Assembly: GCA_021155905.1 (NCBI GenBank)
Contig: JAJNBG010000003.1
Span: forward strand, 62,001 to 126,000
Direction of reading: 5' to 3'
Source: Bacteroidota bacterium
Lineage (GTDB): Bacteria > Bacteroidota > Bacteroidia > B-17B0 > Aurantibacillaceae
Length of the DNA: 64,000 nucleotides
Shown here: positions 8,119-16,067 of the stretch, one piece after another
Layout of the letters: each line of letters starts with the position of its first letter
Position numbering within the stretch: the stretch's first letter is position 1
Made by a program: the position numbers and the translations under genes
Notes under the pieces: generated by a model
What the model saw: the letters and a program-made list of their open reading frames with translations, nothing else
Database searches by the model: none
What the model was told of the DNA's origin: nothing

Positions 8119-8149
8119 CAAATATAACATTAACAAAATAGTAAACAAA
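8119..8149 (-). promoter_or_regulatory. Promoter of the yfiR-TPR-phosphatase operon
   Basis: On the minus strand, TTTG (8149-8146), a 19-base spacer, and TATATTTG (8126-8119) match the Bacteroidota -33/-7 pattern TTTG-N19-TAnnTTTG exactly. The start of transcription is expected near 8112, giving a 40-base leader to the TTG start. The divergent sigma-factor gene begins about 60 bases to the right. Confidence 0.7.
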
Positions 8150-8208
8150 GTATTTTTTTGTTTTAAAATAAGCTCCGCAATCCTTTTATATTTATATTCG
8201 GGTAAGAA

Positions 8209-8790
8209 ATGATCTATAACGATAAATATAACCATTTCTCTGATAACGAATTGATTACAGAGTATAAAGCCACAAAAAATAATGTTTTTGTGGGGATATT
8301 ATATAAGCGTTATTCTCACCTGGTATTGGGGCTTTCGTTAAAATATCTTAAAGATATGGATGAGGCGAAAGATGCCGTCATGCAAATTTTCGAAAAACTG
8401 TTATCCGATCTGTTAAAACATAACATCGAATATTTTAAAAGTTGGCTATACACCCTGTCTAAAAATCATTGTTTAATGATTTTAAGGACCAAACAGTCGA
8501 GGTTAAAGAAAGACATAGATCTTCAGGTAAATGCCGGTTCTTTTATGGAAACAGAAAGTAATTTGCATCCCAATAACGCTGAGGAAAAAGAAAAACAATA
8601 TACTCTTCTCGAAAAAGCCATTGATGAATTAAATGAAGACCAGAAGAAATGCATTGAATTATTTTATTTAAAGGAAAAATCATATAACCAGATTGTTGAT
8701 ATGACGGGCTACAGTTTGAATGAAGTGAAAAGCTTTATACAAAACGGAAAACGAAATTTGAAAATTAAATTAGAAAAGAACAGTGAGTGA
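8209..8790 (+). CDS. ECF RNA polymerase sigma factor (sigma-70 family)
   Basis: The 193-residue protein has region 2 (about 18-90, with DEAKDAVMQIFEKLL as the core-binding helix) and region 4 (about 130-183: LNEDQKKCIELFYLKEKSYNQI, then a recognition helix), but no region 1 or 3, which defines an extracytoplasmic-function sigma factor. It directs RNA polymerase to a small regulon, commonly for envelope stress. The downstream gene overlaps it by eight bases and encodes a membrane-anchored protein, the usual place for an anti-sigma factor. Transcribed divergently from the yfiR operon. No convincing promoter of the common type is seen upstream, so it may autoregulate. Confidence 0.93.
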   Translation: MIYNDKYNHFSDNELITEYKATKNNVFVGILYKRYSHLVLGLSLKYLKDMDEAKDAVMQIFEKLLSDLLKHNIEYFKSWLYTLSKNHCLMILRTKQSRLKKDIDLQVNAGSFMETESNLHPNNAEEKEKQYTLLEKAIDELNEDQKKCIELFYLKEKSYNQIVDMTGYSLNEVKSFIQNGKRNLKIKLEKNSE

Positions 8791-9937
8791 CGAAAACAAA
8801 CATAAACCATTAAGTTCTGAAGAATTGCTTGCCATGTTAAATAAAAAACATAACAAGGAAGCTGATGATATGGACGATTTTGAGAAAGAGGCTTTCGAAG
8901 GGTTTTCTGCGAACATTGATCCTTTAAAAGCAGGCGAATTAATGGATGAAGTTAATCAGTCTATTTCAAAAAAAGTTTCAAATATCGAGGATAAAGGATC
9001 TCAAAAGAGCAGAGTCATTTGGTTTAGTGCGGCAGCCTCTCTTGTTGTCATATTAATGGTTACTATTTTCTATGTTAAACAAAACAGTCAAAATTCGGAT
9101 ACTAATCTTGCGTTAAATGAACCTAAAAACGAACAGCTCATTGCACCAGGAATGAAGCCTGCTGAGTCGGAAGTGGTAACTGGTGAAATACTCATGAATG
9201 AACCAGCTCTTTCTGAAATTTCCCCAAAACAGTTTAACGTTCCGGAAAAAAGATTACTTGAAAAATCTGAAGCTTTGCCAACAGACGTAATAGCTGACAA
9301 TGAGCAGGTAGATGAACAGATCAATCAGAATGTTCTTGAAGAAACTAAATCAGGGGAATTTAAAAGCGGTAAAGATGAAGATGTCACAGTAACTGAAAAT
9401 GGGGCTTTGGCAGATAAATTAGAGGTTAAGAAAAAAGAGAAAACCACCAGGGAGGAGAGTGAATTGGATAACGGTTATAGTTTTGCTCAGAATACTTCCT
9501 CAACTGCCAGTGACGAACAGAAGGAATCGGGTAAAAAAGCAGACATGGATTCAAAAAACTTAAGTCAGAAGTCCCAGGTCAGATCCAAGTCAAACGAAAT
9601 TGTAACTATAAGTGCAGGAGTTGCCTCGAAAACTTCCCCGGCCGCTTCCGGTCGCGCTGATAATGAAGCTGCCAATTACATTGGTGGAGAGAATGCCATT
9701 AAAGAATTTGTGAAGACTTATTTAAAATCTGATAAACTGATTGGAAAGTATAAAATTAAAGCGTTGGTTTCTTCAGAAGGTAGTTTAAAAGTAAAATCTA
9801 TTGTTCAGATTTCAACTGATGCATGCAATTGCATGGATAAGATTGAAAAGGCATTAAATGCTATGACCAACTGGCACCCTGCATTAACTAACGGAACAAA
9901 GACCTCCTCCGAGATAGAATTTACAATTAGTTTTTAA
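8783..9937 (+). CDS. Membrane-anchored protein with TonB-C-like C-terminus, probable sigma-factor partner
   Basis: The 384-residue protein has a cytoplasmic acidic N-terminus (1-75), one transmembrane helix (about 79-98), a long low-complexity periplasmic linker rich in Glu, Lys and Ser (about 100-290), and a compact C-terminal domain (about 300-384) containing YKIKALVSSEGSLKVKSIV and WHPAL, like the TonB C-terminal/energy-transducer fold. The order is like that of a transmembrane anti-sigma factor, and the GTG start overlaps the sigma gene by eight bases, implying translational coupling. No zinc-binding anti-sigma motif is visible in the N-terminus. Best guess: a regulator of the ECF sigma factor that senses the periplasm; a TonB-like role is an alternative. 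Confidence 0.7.
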   Translation: MSDENKHKPLSSEELLAMLNKKHNKEADDMDDFEKEAFEGFSANIDPLKAGELMDEVNQSISKKVSNIEDKGSQKSRVIWFSAAASLVVILMVTIFYVKQNSQNSDTNLALNEPKNEQLIAPGMKPAESEVVTGEILMNEPALSEISPKQFNVPEKRLLEKSEALPTDVIADNEQVDEQINQNVLEETKSGEFKSGKDEDVTVTENGALADKLEVKKKEKTTREESELDNGYSFAQNTSSTASDEQKESGKKADMDSKNLSQKSQVRSKSNEIVTISAGVASKTSPAASGRADNEAANYIGGENAIKEFVKTYLKSDKLIGKYKIKALVSSEGSLKVKSIVQISTDACNCMDKIEKALNAMTNWHPALTNGTKTSSEIEFTISF

Positions 9938-9941
9938 GGAA

Positions 9942-11186
9942 TTAAATTAATCCTTGTTTTTCCCTCTTACCGTAATCCAGTATGAGGAAATAATACATTA
10001 GAACACCGAATGCATATAAAGCAGAGGTGATCAGGAAAACGTTCACGAAAGCATAGCCTTGGTGAAACATCACTTTAACCATGTAACCACTGATTACCCA
10101 ACTGCCGCTCCAGATGGCTGCCGTTAAAGCACTGGTAATTTCCCTGTTTCTTTCCCCTACATAGTTCATCACTAACTCGGAAGTCATGGGGCCTGCCATG
10201 TTCATTAAAGGCTGGCGCAACAAATAACAAGCAATCGCAATATAAACAGCAATACTATACTGACTATAAAACTGGGTCGTTGCTAATGCAATTAGTGAAA
10301 TCACCGCCAATGATTGAGTAGTAGGAATGGCTACTTTATAACCAATACTGTCTTTAATCCGAGGTACCATCATGGCTCCCCATGCTACTAATATGGCTGC
10401 GACCGCGCTCACAAAACTAAAATTTCCCTTACCCATGTGATGCACTTTGTCGAAAAATAAACTGATAAAAGGAATGGTTAGACCCGCCCCGGTAGCAATA
10501 ATCAGAGTTGGAATCAGGCCTTTAAAAATTAAGTTCCAGTCGTTTTTTTCTTTTTTGTGTTTTATAGGATTTGTTTTTGTGTCATTTATCTCTTCTTTTA
10601 AATCCACTTTACTCATGAAATAAATTCCGCCAAATCCTAAAAGAGAAAACAGGATTAGAATTTTTTCCTCATCAAAAAACAAAGGATTGATTCTATCCAA
10701 AATAGCGATCACAACGCCGCTGATAATACCGGCGAAACTCCAGGTACTATAGCTTAAGGCAATTCCCGAAGTGTGATGTGCTTTGTCTTCATTTCTCAAG
10801 ATATAAGGAGTAATAGGAATTTGCATAAAAGTGAAAGATGCGCCCCATAAAAGCAGGGAAACGTAAATGAGAATGGTCAATTTTAAATGAATGCAAAGAA
10901 TAATTCCTAGTCCGAATAGAGGTACCAGGATCGAGGATATATAAAAGAAAGGTTTCATGACACGCCCCTTTAGAAAATTGCCAATGGGAACAGCCAGGAT
11001 AAAAACGCCTAAAAAACGAAATGTAATAAACAACGCAATTTCTTCATCACTGAATCCCTTACGACTCATGTACAATGGAAGAATATTCATAAAAGTGGCA
11101 TTTACCAATTGAATAAAAAACTCCGAGACGATCACATTCATAATGGCCGGCTTCAGTTTATTATAGTCTTTGATAAAGGAGAACAT
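9942..11186 (-). CDS. MFS transporter
   Basis: The 414-residue protein has about 12 predicted transmembrane helices and the twofold pattern of a major-facilitator transporter. A loop after TM2 (residues near NFLKGRVMKPFF) and a long central loop rich in Lys/Glu (about 192-215) separate the two six-helix halves. No sequence feature fixes the substrate; the overall pattern is closest to the LacY/nucleoside-proton symporter-like or PUCC-like groups. It is the third gene of a tight minus-strand run (DUF6702-like, miaA, MFS), with a three-base gap to miaA, and converges on the sigma-factor partner gene four bases away. Confidence 0.87.
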   Translation of the reverse strand: MFSFIKDYNKLKPAIMNVIVSEFFIQLVNATFMNILPLYMSRKGFSDEEIALFITFRFLGVFILAVPIGNFLKGRVMKPFFYISSILVPLFGLGIILCIHLKLTILIYVSLLLWGASFTFMQIPITPYILRNEDKAHHTSGIALSYSTWSFAGIISGVVIAILDRINPLFFDEEKILILFSLLGFGGIYFMSKVDLKEEINDTKTNPIKHKKEKNDWNLIFKGLIPTLIIATGAGLTIPFISLFFDKVHHMGKGNFSFVSAVAAILVAWGAMMVPRIKDSIGYKVAIPTTQSLAVISLIALATTQFYSQYSIAVYIAIACYLLRQPLMNMAGPMTSELVMNYVGERNREITSALTAAIWSGSWVISGYMVKVMFHQGYAFVNVFLITSALYAFGVLMYYFLILDYGKREKQGLI

Positions 11187-11189
11187 GAA

Positions 11190-12098
11190 TTAGGAGTACT
11201 GAAATATGAGGTCTAAATAGGCTTTTAGTTTTTCGACATCTGTTGGCTCAAAGGATTCAAATTCTCCCTGGTGGTTGAACCAGGTTAACTGGCGTTTGGC
11301 ATAACGTCGGGTATTTTGTTTAATTAAATTAACGGCTTCTTCGAAGGATATGTTTCCATCCATATAATCAAACAACTCTTTATAGCCAACTGTATTTAAT
11401 GCATTCAGGTGTCGGTTAGGATAAAGCAACTTTGCCTCCTCTAATAGACCTTCATCCATCATGAGATCAACACGTTGATTTATTCTTGCATATAAAGATT
11501 CCCTATCGGTATTAATTAAAATTTTAAAAGCTTCAAATGAACGCTCTTTTTTTTCTTTTTTTCTGAAACCGGAATAAGGCTTTTGGGTATGAATACAAAC
11601 TTCCAAAGCGCGCATGATTCGTTGCGGATTGTTCAGGTCCACCTGGTTATAATAGATCTCATCCTTTTGTTTTAATTCTTCCTGTAAAAAGACGAGTCCT
11701 TTTTCTTCGTAATCCTTAATGATTTTTTCCCTGATTGCCGATGGTATTTCTTCAAATTCATCCACGCCGTTCAATACCGCATTGATATATAATCCTGAAC
11801 CCCCCACTAAAATTAAAGTTTCGTGGTCTTTGAATAGTGTGTCAATACATTCAATCGCATCTCTTTCGTATTGGCCAACATTATAAGAATCGTGAATGCT
11901 TATATTGTCGATAAAATAATGAGGAACATTTTTCATTTCTTCCGGTTTCGGCTTGGCCGTTCCAATGCTCAATTCCTTATAAAACTGTCTGGAGTCGGCG
12001 GAGATGATGGGGCACTGATAATATTTGCCCAGTTCAATGGATAATGCCGTTTTGCCAACGGCTGTAGGGCCTGCAATAACTATAAGATTTTTTTTCAA
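11190..12098 (-). CDS. miaA: tRNA dimethylallyltransferase
   Basis: MiaA adds a dimethylallyl group to N6 of A37 in tRNAs that read UNN codons. The 302-residue sequence has the P-loop GPTAVGKT (about 10-17), the DSRQFYKELSIGTAKP motif typical of MiaA, the GGSGLYINAVLNG motif and the C-terminal RYAKRQLTWF segment that contacts tRNA. Length is normal. The start codon is TTG (12098), just after the stop of the preceding gene; there is no ATG in frame nearby. It is encoded between a DUF6702-like gene (two-base gap) and an MFS transporter (three-base gap). Confidence 0.96.
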   Translation of the reverse strand: MKKNLIVIAGPTAVGKTALSIELGKYYQCPIISADSRQFYKELSIGTAKPKPEEMKNVPHYFIDNISIHDSYNVGQYERDAIECIDTLFKDHETLILVGGSGLYINAVLNGVDEFEEIPSAIREKIIKDYEEKGLVFLQEELKQKDEIYYNQVDLNNPQRIMRALEVCIHTQKPYSGFRKKEKKERSFEAFKILINTDRESLYARINQRVDLMMDEGLLEEAKLLYPNRHLNALNTVGYKELFDYMDGNISFEEAVNLIKQNTRRYAKRQLTWFNHQGEFESFEPTDVEKLKAYLDLIFQYS

Positions 12099-12100
12099 AG

Positions 12101-12649
12101 CTAAAAACTGAATTCGATTTTACGGTCCGGGTTGGTTACTTTACTGCTCTTTTTTACACCATTAATTTCTGCATGTATAATGTTAATTTGTTGGGGTAAA
12201 AAATCATATAGGAGAGCGGTGTTTATATTCATTTTTTTTGGAACAGCGGTTTTCCTGATCTCCAAATAAACCCAAATGGATTCTTCCTCTTTTTCATAAC
12301 CAATATAATTGAGTGTTTGTGCTTTTGAATTTAAGGAAATTTGAAATCTCTCTTTGATGTAATGACATAAAGCGGAATCCACTTCTGACCTGGTTTTGGG
12401 ATTTAGTAAATCAATGGTTTTTTTATTGGTTTTGCGTAGAGCATCTTCCAGATCGTTTGTAAATAATCGCGCACTGACCTGAAGCGCCTTTTGTTTGACA
12501 TCATATTTAATATCCACCACACTGACATAATAAGGATGTTTTTTGATGGTGAAGGAAAATGCTAAAAGGAGGATTAGCCCAAAAAATAAGCATTTTACCG
12601 CAGGTGTAATATTTTTAAGCGAACCGGCTATAATCTCTATTTTTAACAC
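12101..12649 (-). CDS. Conserved membrane-anchored protein, DUF6702-like
   Basis: From a GTG start at 12649 the protein is 182 residues: a hydrophobic segment (about 16-32), then HPYYVSVVDIKYDVKQKALQVS, a pattern typical of the periplasmic DUF6702 group seen next to HupE/UreJ and M1 peptidase genes in Bacteroidota. The remaining part is mixed alpha/beta with a conserved-looking YIGYEKEEESIWVYLEI strand pair. A longer reading frame (to 12739) overlaps the divergent HupE/UreJ gene head to head by 69 bases and is unlikely; a TATTTTTG promoter-like box at 12661-12654 on the minus strand also argues for a start at or below 12649. The family name is from memory. Confidence 0.65.
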   Translation of the reverse strand: MLKIEIIAGSLKNITPAVKCLFFGLILLLAFSFTIKKHPYYVSVVDIKYDVKQKALQVSARLFTNDLEDALRKTNKKTIDLLNPKTRSEVDSALCHYIKERFQISLNSKAQTLNYIGYEKEEESIWVYLEIRKTAVPKKMNINTALLYDFLPQQINIIHAEINGVKKSSKVTNPDRKIEFSF

Positions 12650-12670
12650 AGTACAAAAATAACAAATTAA

Positions 12671-13273
12671 ATGAACGATTTTTGGATATGGTTTAGTACC
12701 GGTTTGCAGCATATTTTGGACTGGAACGGTTATGACCATATTTTATATGTCGTATCACTTTGTATTTTATTTTCCGCGGCAGAATGGAAAAAATTGTTGG
12801 TGTTGGTAACAGCCTTTACCCTTGGGCATTCTTTAACCTTGGCGTTTAGTGTTCTCGGGATTTTGACAATTAAACAGGATTATATTGAGATACTAATCCC
12901 GTTGACTATTATATTGACCTGTGCCACTAATATTTATTTTCGGAAGCGCCTGGATGATGGAGGACAAAATAGAAAGGTGAATTACCGTTTTAATTATATT
13001 CTTGCTCTGATATTTGGATTTATCCATGGTATGGGTTTTTCATACCTTTTGAGATCCATGCTCGGGAAAGAAGAAAATATTGCGTTTCCGCTCCTGTCGT
13101 TCAATTTAGGTTTAGAAATAGGGCAACTGATTATCGTTGGATTTACCCTTTTACTCTCTGTTTTTTTAGTTAGATTTACCAGGATTAAGAAACCCGATTA
13201 TGTGCTTTTTATTTCATCAACGGTATTTGGAATTTCTTTTTTATTATTTGTACAACGATTAAATGCATTATAA
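12671..13273 (+). CDS. HupE/UreJ family membrane protein
   Basis: The 200-residue integral membrane protein has six or so hydrophobic helices. The motif GWDHILY-like (here NGYDHILYVVSL), the HSLTLA segment in TM2 and FGFIHGMGFSYLL are the metal-binding His-rich signatures of HupE/UreJ proteins, which include nickel or cobalt permeases. In Bacteroidota this short form is commonly placed beside a DUF6702-like gene and an M1 peptidase gene, as here. Substrate metal cannot be told from the sequence. The stop codon is followed after one base by the M1 peptidase start, so they are co-transcribed. Confidence 0.87.
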   Translation: MNDFWIWFSTGLQHILDWNGYDHILYVVSLCILFSAAEWKKLLVLVTAFTLGHSLTLAFSVLGILTIKQDYIEILIPLTIILTCATNIYFRKRLDDGGQNRKVNYRFNYILALIFGFIHGMGFSYLLRSMLGKEENIAFPLLSFNLGLEIGQLIIVGFTLLLSVFLVRFTRIKKPDYVLFISSTVFGISFLLFVQRLNAL

Positions 13274-13274
13274 C

Positions 13275-15623
13275 ATGATTCGATTTTTAAAATTAACATC
13301 AGCTATTTGTTTAACTGTATCAGTTTCTCTGGCTCAGAACATTAAAAATAATCCCATGTCCAACCATGGAAATAAGTTCGAACAATTAGGAACTATTTTG
13401 CCAACTGCCAACGAGTACAGAACCGCTTCCGGTGCGCCGGGTGGGAAATACTGGCAGCAAAAAGCAGACTATAACATTGAAGCCACGCTTGACGAGAAGA
13501 ATCTGATGTTAATTGGAAAAGAACAGGTGACTTATACAAATAACTCACCGGATAAATTAAATTATCTGTGGTTGCAGTTAGATGAAAATCAACATGATCC
13601 AAAATCTGACAACAATTTTTTTGACAGTAATAAAATGAATCCACCGATGGATTATAATGCTGTAAAAGGAATGGACGTTAATGAAACGTTAAAAGGATTA
13701 GGAGACCAGATTTTATCTGTAACTGATGAACTGGGTAAGCCTTTAAAATATACAATCAACCAAACCATGATGCGTATTGACTTACCAAAAACGCTGAATC
13801 CAGGCGCTAAAGTAAAGTTTAATGTAAAATGGCAGTACAAAATCGGTAACCGAATGGAAGTTGGTGGCCGTGGCGGTTATGAATTTTTTAAAGAAGATGG
13901 TAATCATTTATTCACGATGACGCAATGGTATCCAAGAATGTGTGTTTATAGTGATTTCCAGGGATGGCAAAATAAACAATTCACCGGCCGTGGAGAGTTT
14001 GCTTTAGCTTTTGGAGATTATACTGTAAAAATGACTGTTCCAGCTGATCATATGGTTTGTTCTACCGGCGAGTGTCAGAATTACGCGCAGGTATTGACTC
14101 CAACTCAAATGGCCCGCTGGACAAAAGCGAACGCTAATTATAGCGATGTGACTGAGATCGTAACATTAGATGAATGTACAGCTGCTGAAAAAAATAAAGC
14201 GACTACAACAAAAACATGGTTTTTTAAAGCTGACAGTGTAAGGGATTTTGCCTGGGGTTCTTCCCGCAAATTCATGTGGGATGCGATGCCAATTAAAGTG
14301 GAAGGTAAAAAAGTGATGTGTATGAGTTTTTACGCGAAAGAAGCGGCTGGTCTTTACAGGAGGTACTCAACAAAAACAGTAGCTCATACAATTAAAACCT
14401 ACTCTAAATACACTATTCCTTATACTTACCCTGTAGCTCAGAGTATTGAAGCATCTAATGGTATGGAGTATCCAATGATCTGTTTTAATTTTGGCCGTAC
14501 AGAAAAAGATGGAACGTATACCGAAGGAACCAAGTATGGTATGCTTGGTGTAATCATTCACGAAGTAGGGCATAACTTCTTTCCAATGATCATCAATAGT
14601 GATGAGCGTCAATGGAGCTGGCTGGATGAAGGTTTAAATACATTTATGCAGTTTATTACTGAGCAAGAATTTGATAATAATTATCCGTCCAATCGTGGTC
14701 CTGCTCATAAGATGGTGGATTATATGCGTTTACCAAAAGATCAATTGGAACCCATTATGACGAATAGTGAGAACATTAATAATTTTGGCGCGAACGCATA
14801 TGGCAAGCCATGTACCGCATTAAATATTTTACGTGAAACGGTGATGGGGCGTGAATTATTTGATTTCGCTTTTAAACAATATTGTAATCGCTGGGCATTT
14901 AAACATCCAACACCTGCAGATTTTTTCAGAACCCTGGAAGACGCCAGTGCGGTTGACCTGGATTGGTATTGGAGAGCATGGTTTTATGATATAGAGCCGG
15001 TTGATGTTTCGGTAGATTCTGTGAAAGCGTATACCTTTATTAATAACAAAGAAGTACCGGTGAAGATGGACACCATCCGGACTTTTCCAAAAGCGAAAGA
15101 ATTTGAATTTGTTTCAAAAATAAGGAATAAAGAAGCCGGTTTAAAATTTTTAGTGGATACGGATACTACCTTGCGCGATTTCTACTACCATTATAAGCCG
15201 GAAGCAAAAACAGCGGTAGAGAAAAAAGCGATCAATCGTTATGAGAATGTGGAAGCGGTAAGTGATTCAGCTTTTGAAAGTGTGAAAGGAAAATATAATT
15301 ATGAGATCTATTTTACGAATAAAGGTGGGTGCGTCACTCCGTTAATTATTCAGTGGAACTTCAAAGATGGAACATCTGAGATAGATCGCGTGAACGCTTA
15401 TGTATGGCGTAAGAATGAGAAGAACGTGGTCAAGACCTATTCCAAGTCAAAAGAAGTCGCTTCTGTTTTATTAGATCCTTATAAAGAAACCTGTGATATT
15501 GATGAAAAAAATAATACATGGAATATGAAAGAAGCGCCAAACCGTTTTGATGTGTTTAAAGGTAAAACAGTTGGACGCGGACAAAGCACTGGTGGAAACC
15601 CGATGCAGAAGTCTAAGAAATAA
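13275..15623 (+). CDS. M1 family zinc metallopeptidase, secreted
   Basis: The product is about 782 residues. A signal peptide (about 1-21, ending SLAQ) leads to an N-terminal beta-rich domain and a gluzincin catalytic domain. The zinc motif is HEVGH (about residue 429) with the third ligand Glu in WLDEGLNTF about 22 residues on; the GMEY segment near 394 replaces the GAMEN exopeptidase motif. It acts as a peptidase in the periplasm or at the surface. The ATG at 13275 (MIRFLKL) gives a clean signal peptide; an ATG four codons upstream would overlap the HupE/UreJ stop. The C-terminal part (about 590-782) is family-specific and not a sorting domain. Confidence 0.93.
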   Translation: MIRFLKLTSAICLTVSVSLAQNIKNNPMSNHGNKFEQLGTILPTANEYRTASGAPGGKYWQQKADYNIEATLDEKNLMLIGKEQVTYTNNSPDKLNYLWLQLDENQHDPKSDNNFFDSNKMNPPMDYNAVKGMDVNETLKGLGDQILSVTDELGKPLKYTINQTMMRIDLPKTLNPGAKVKFNVKWQYKIGNRMEVGGRGGYEFFKEDGNHLFTMTQWYPRMCVYSDFQGWQNKQFTGRGEFALAFGDYTVKMTVPADHMVCSTGECQNYAQVLTPTQMARWTKANANYSDVTEIVTLDECTAAEKNKATTTKTWFFKADSVRDFAWGSSRKFMWDAMPIKVEGKKVMCMSFYAKEAAGLYRRYSTKTVAHTIKTYSKYTIPYTYPVAQSIEASNGMEYPMICFNFGRTEKDGTYTEGTKYGMLGVIIHEVGHNFFPMIINSDERQWSWLDEGLNTFMQFITEQEFDNNYPSNRGPAHKMVDYMRLPKDQLEPIMTNSENINNFGANAYGKPCTALNILRETVMGRELFDFAFKQYCNRWAFKHPTPADFFRTLEDASAVDLDWYWRAWFYDIEPVDVSVDSVKAYTFINNKEVPVKMDTIRTFPKAKEFEFVSKIRNKEAGLKFLVDTDTTLRDFYYHYKPEAKTAVEKKAINRYENVEAVSDSAFESVKGKYNYEIYFTNKGGCVTPLIIQWNFKDGTSEIDRVNAYVWRKNEKNVVKTYSKSKEVASVLLDPYKETCDIDEKNNTWNMKEAPNRFDVFKGKTVGRGQSTGGNPMQKSKK

Positions 15624-15651
15624 ATGAAGATTTACAGATAAGTTTTAATAG

Positions 15652-16041
15652 ATGAAATATTCATTTTTCATATTAGTTTTTTTTATTTTAGGCTGTAAAG
15701 AGAAAAGCAGGATAAAGTCATTAGATTTGGTGGAAATGTATGTAGGTTCGTACAATGGGATGGAAATTCATACAGATTTTGCAGACAGCATCAGTGTTAA
15801 AGATACATTACAAATAGAGGCAACACTCTCAAAAACATCAATGGAGAATGTCGTAAATTTTAGTTACAATCAAAAAGATTTTCTATTTAGATTCAAAAAT
15901 GGCATATTTTCTTCATTGGAGAGTTTTTATTCCTATCCTCGAACTACATTAAGAAAATCAAGGGATAGTTTATATTTTCAGACTGTTTTTAGCAAATGGG
16001 GAACAGAATGGACGGACTGTATTGTTAAAAAGCAAAATTGA
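15652..16041 (+). CDS. Small lipoprotein of unknown function
   Basis: The 129-residue protein starts with a hydrophobic leader ending FILGC, a good lipobox, so Cys15 should be lipidated and the protein anchored to a membrane. The mature part is rich in Ser, Asp and Lys with short strands (VNFSYNQKDFLFRFKNG), suggesting a beta fold. I recognise no family. It lies between two M1 peptidase genes with short spacing on both sides; a role related to them is possible but only from position. Confidence 0.7.
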   Translation: MKYSFFILVFFILGCKEKSRIKSLDLVEMYVGSYNGMEIHTDFADSISVKDTLQIEATLSKTSMENVVNFSYNQKDFLFRFKNGIFSSLESFYSYPRTTLRKSRDSLYFQTVFSKWGTEWTDCIVKKQN

Positions 16042-16067
16042 GTCGGTTATCTTTAAATTATATATCT

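Noticed and set aside
8157-8200. TTTG plus TATATTCG as a promoter for the sigma-factor gene
   Set aside because: The spacing is too long (over 25 bases) and the -7 box is imperfect; no promoter claimed.
9936-9955. AAGGA/TCCTT inverted repeat between convergent genes as a bidirectional terminator
   Set aside because: The 5-bp arm is too short and the inner bases do not pair well, so support is weak.
12650-12739. Longer 5' end of the DUF6702-like gene
   Set aside because: It would overlap the divergent HupE/UreJ gene head to head and contain the promoter-like box at 12661-12654.
16038-16067. TTG start of the short M1 peptidase upstream of 16068
   Set aside because: It overlaps the lipoprotein stop and would mask the signal peptide; the ATG at 16068 fits a secreted enzyme.
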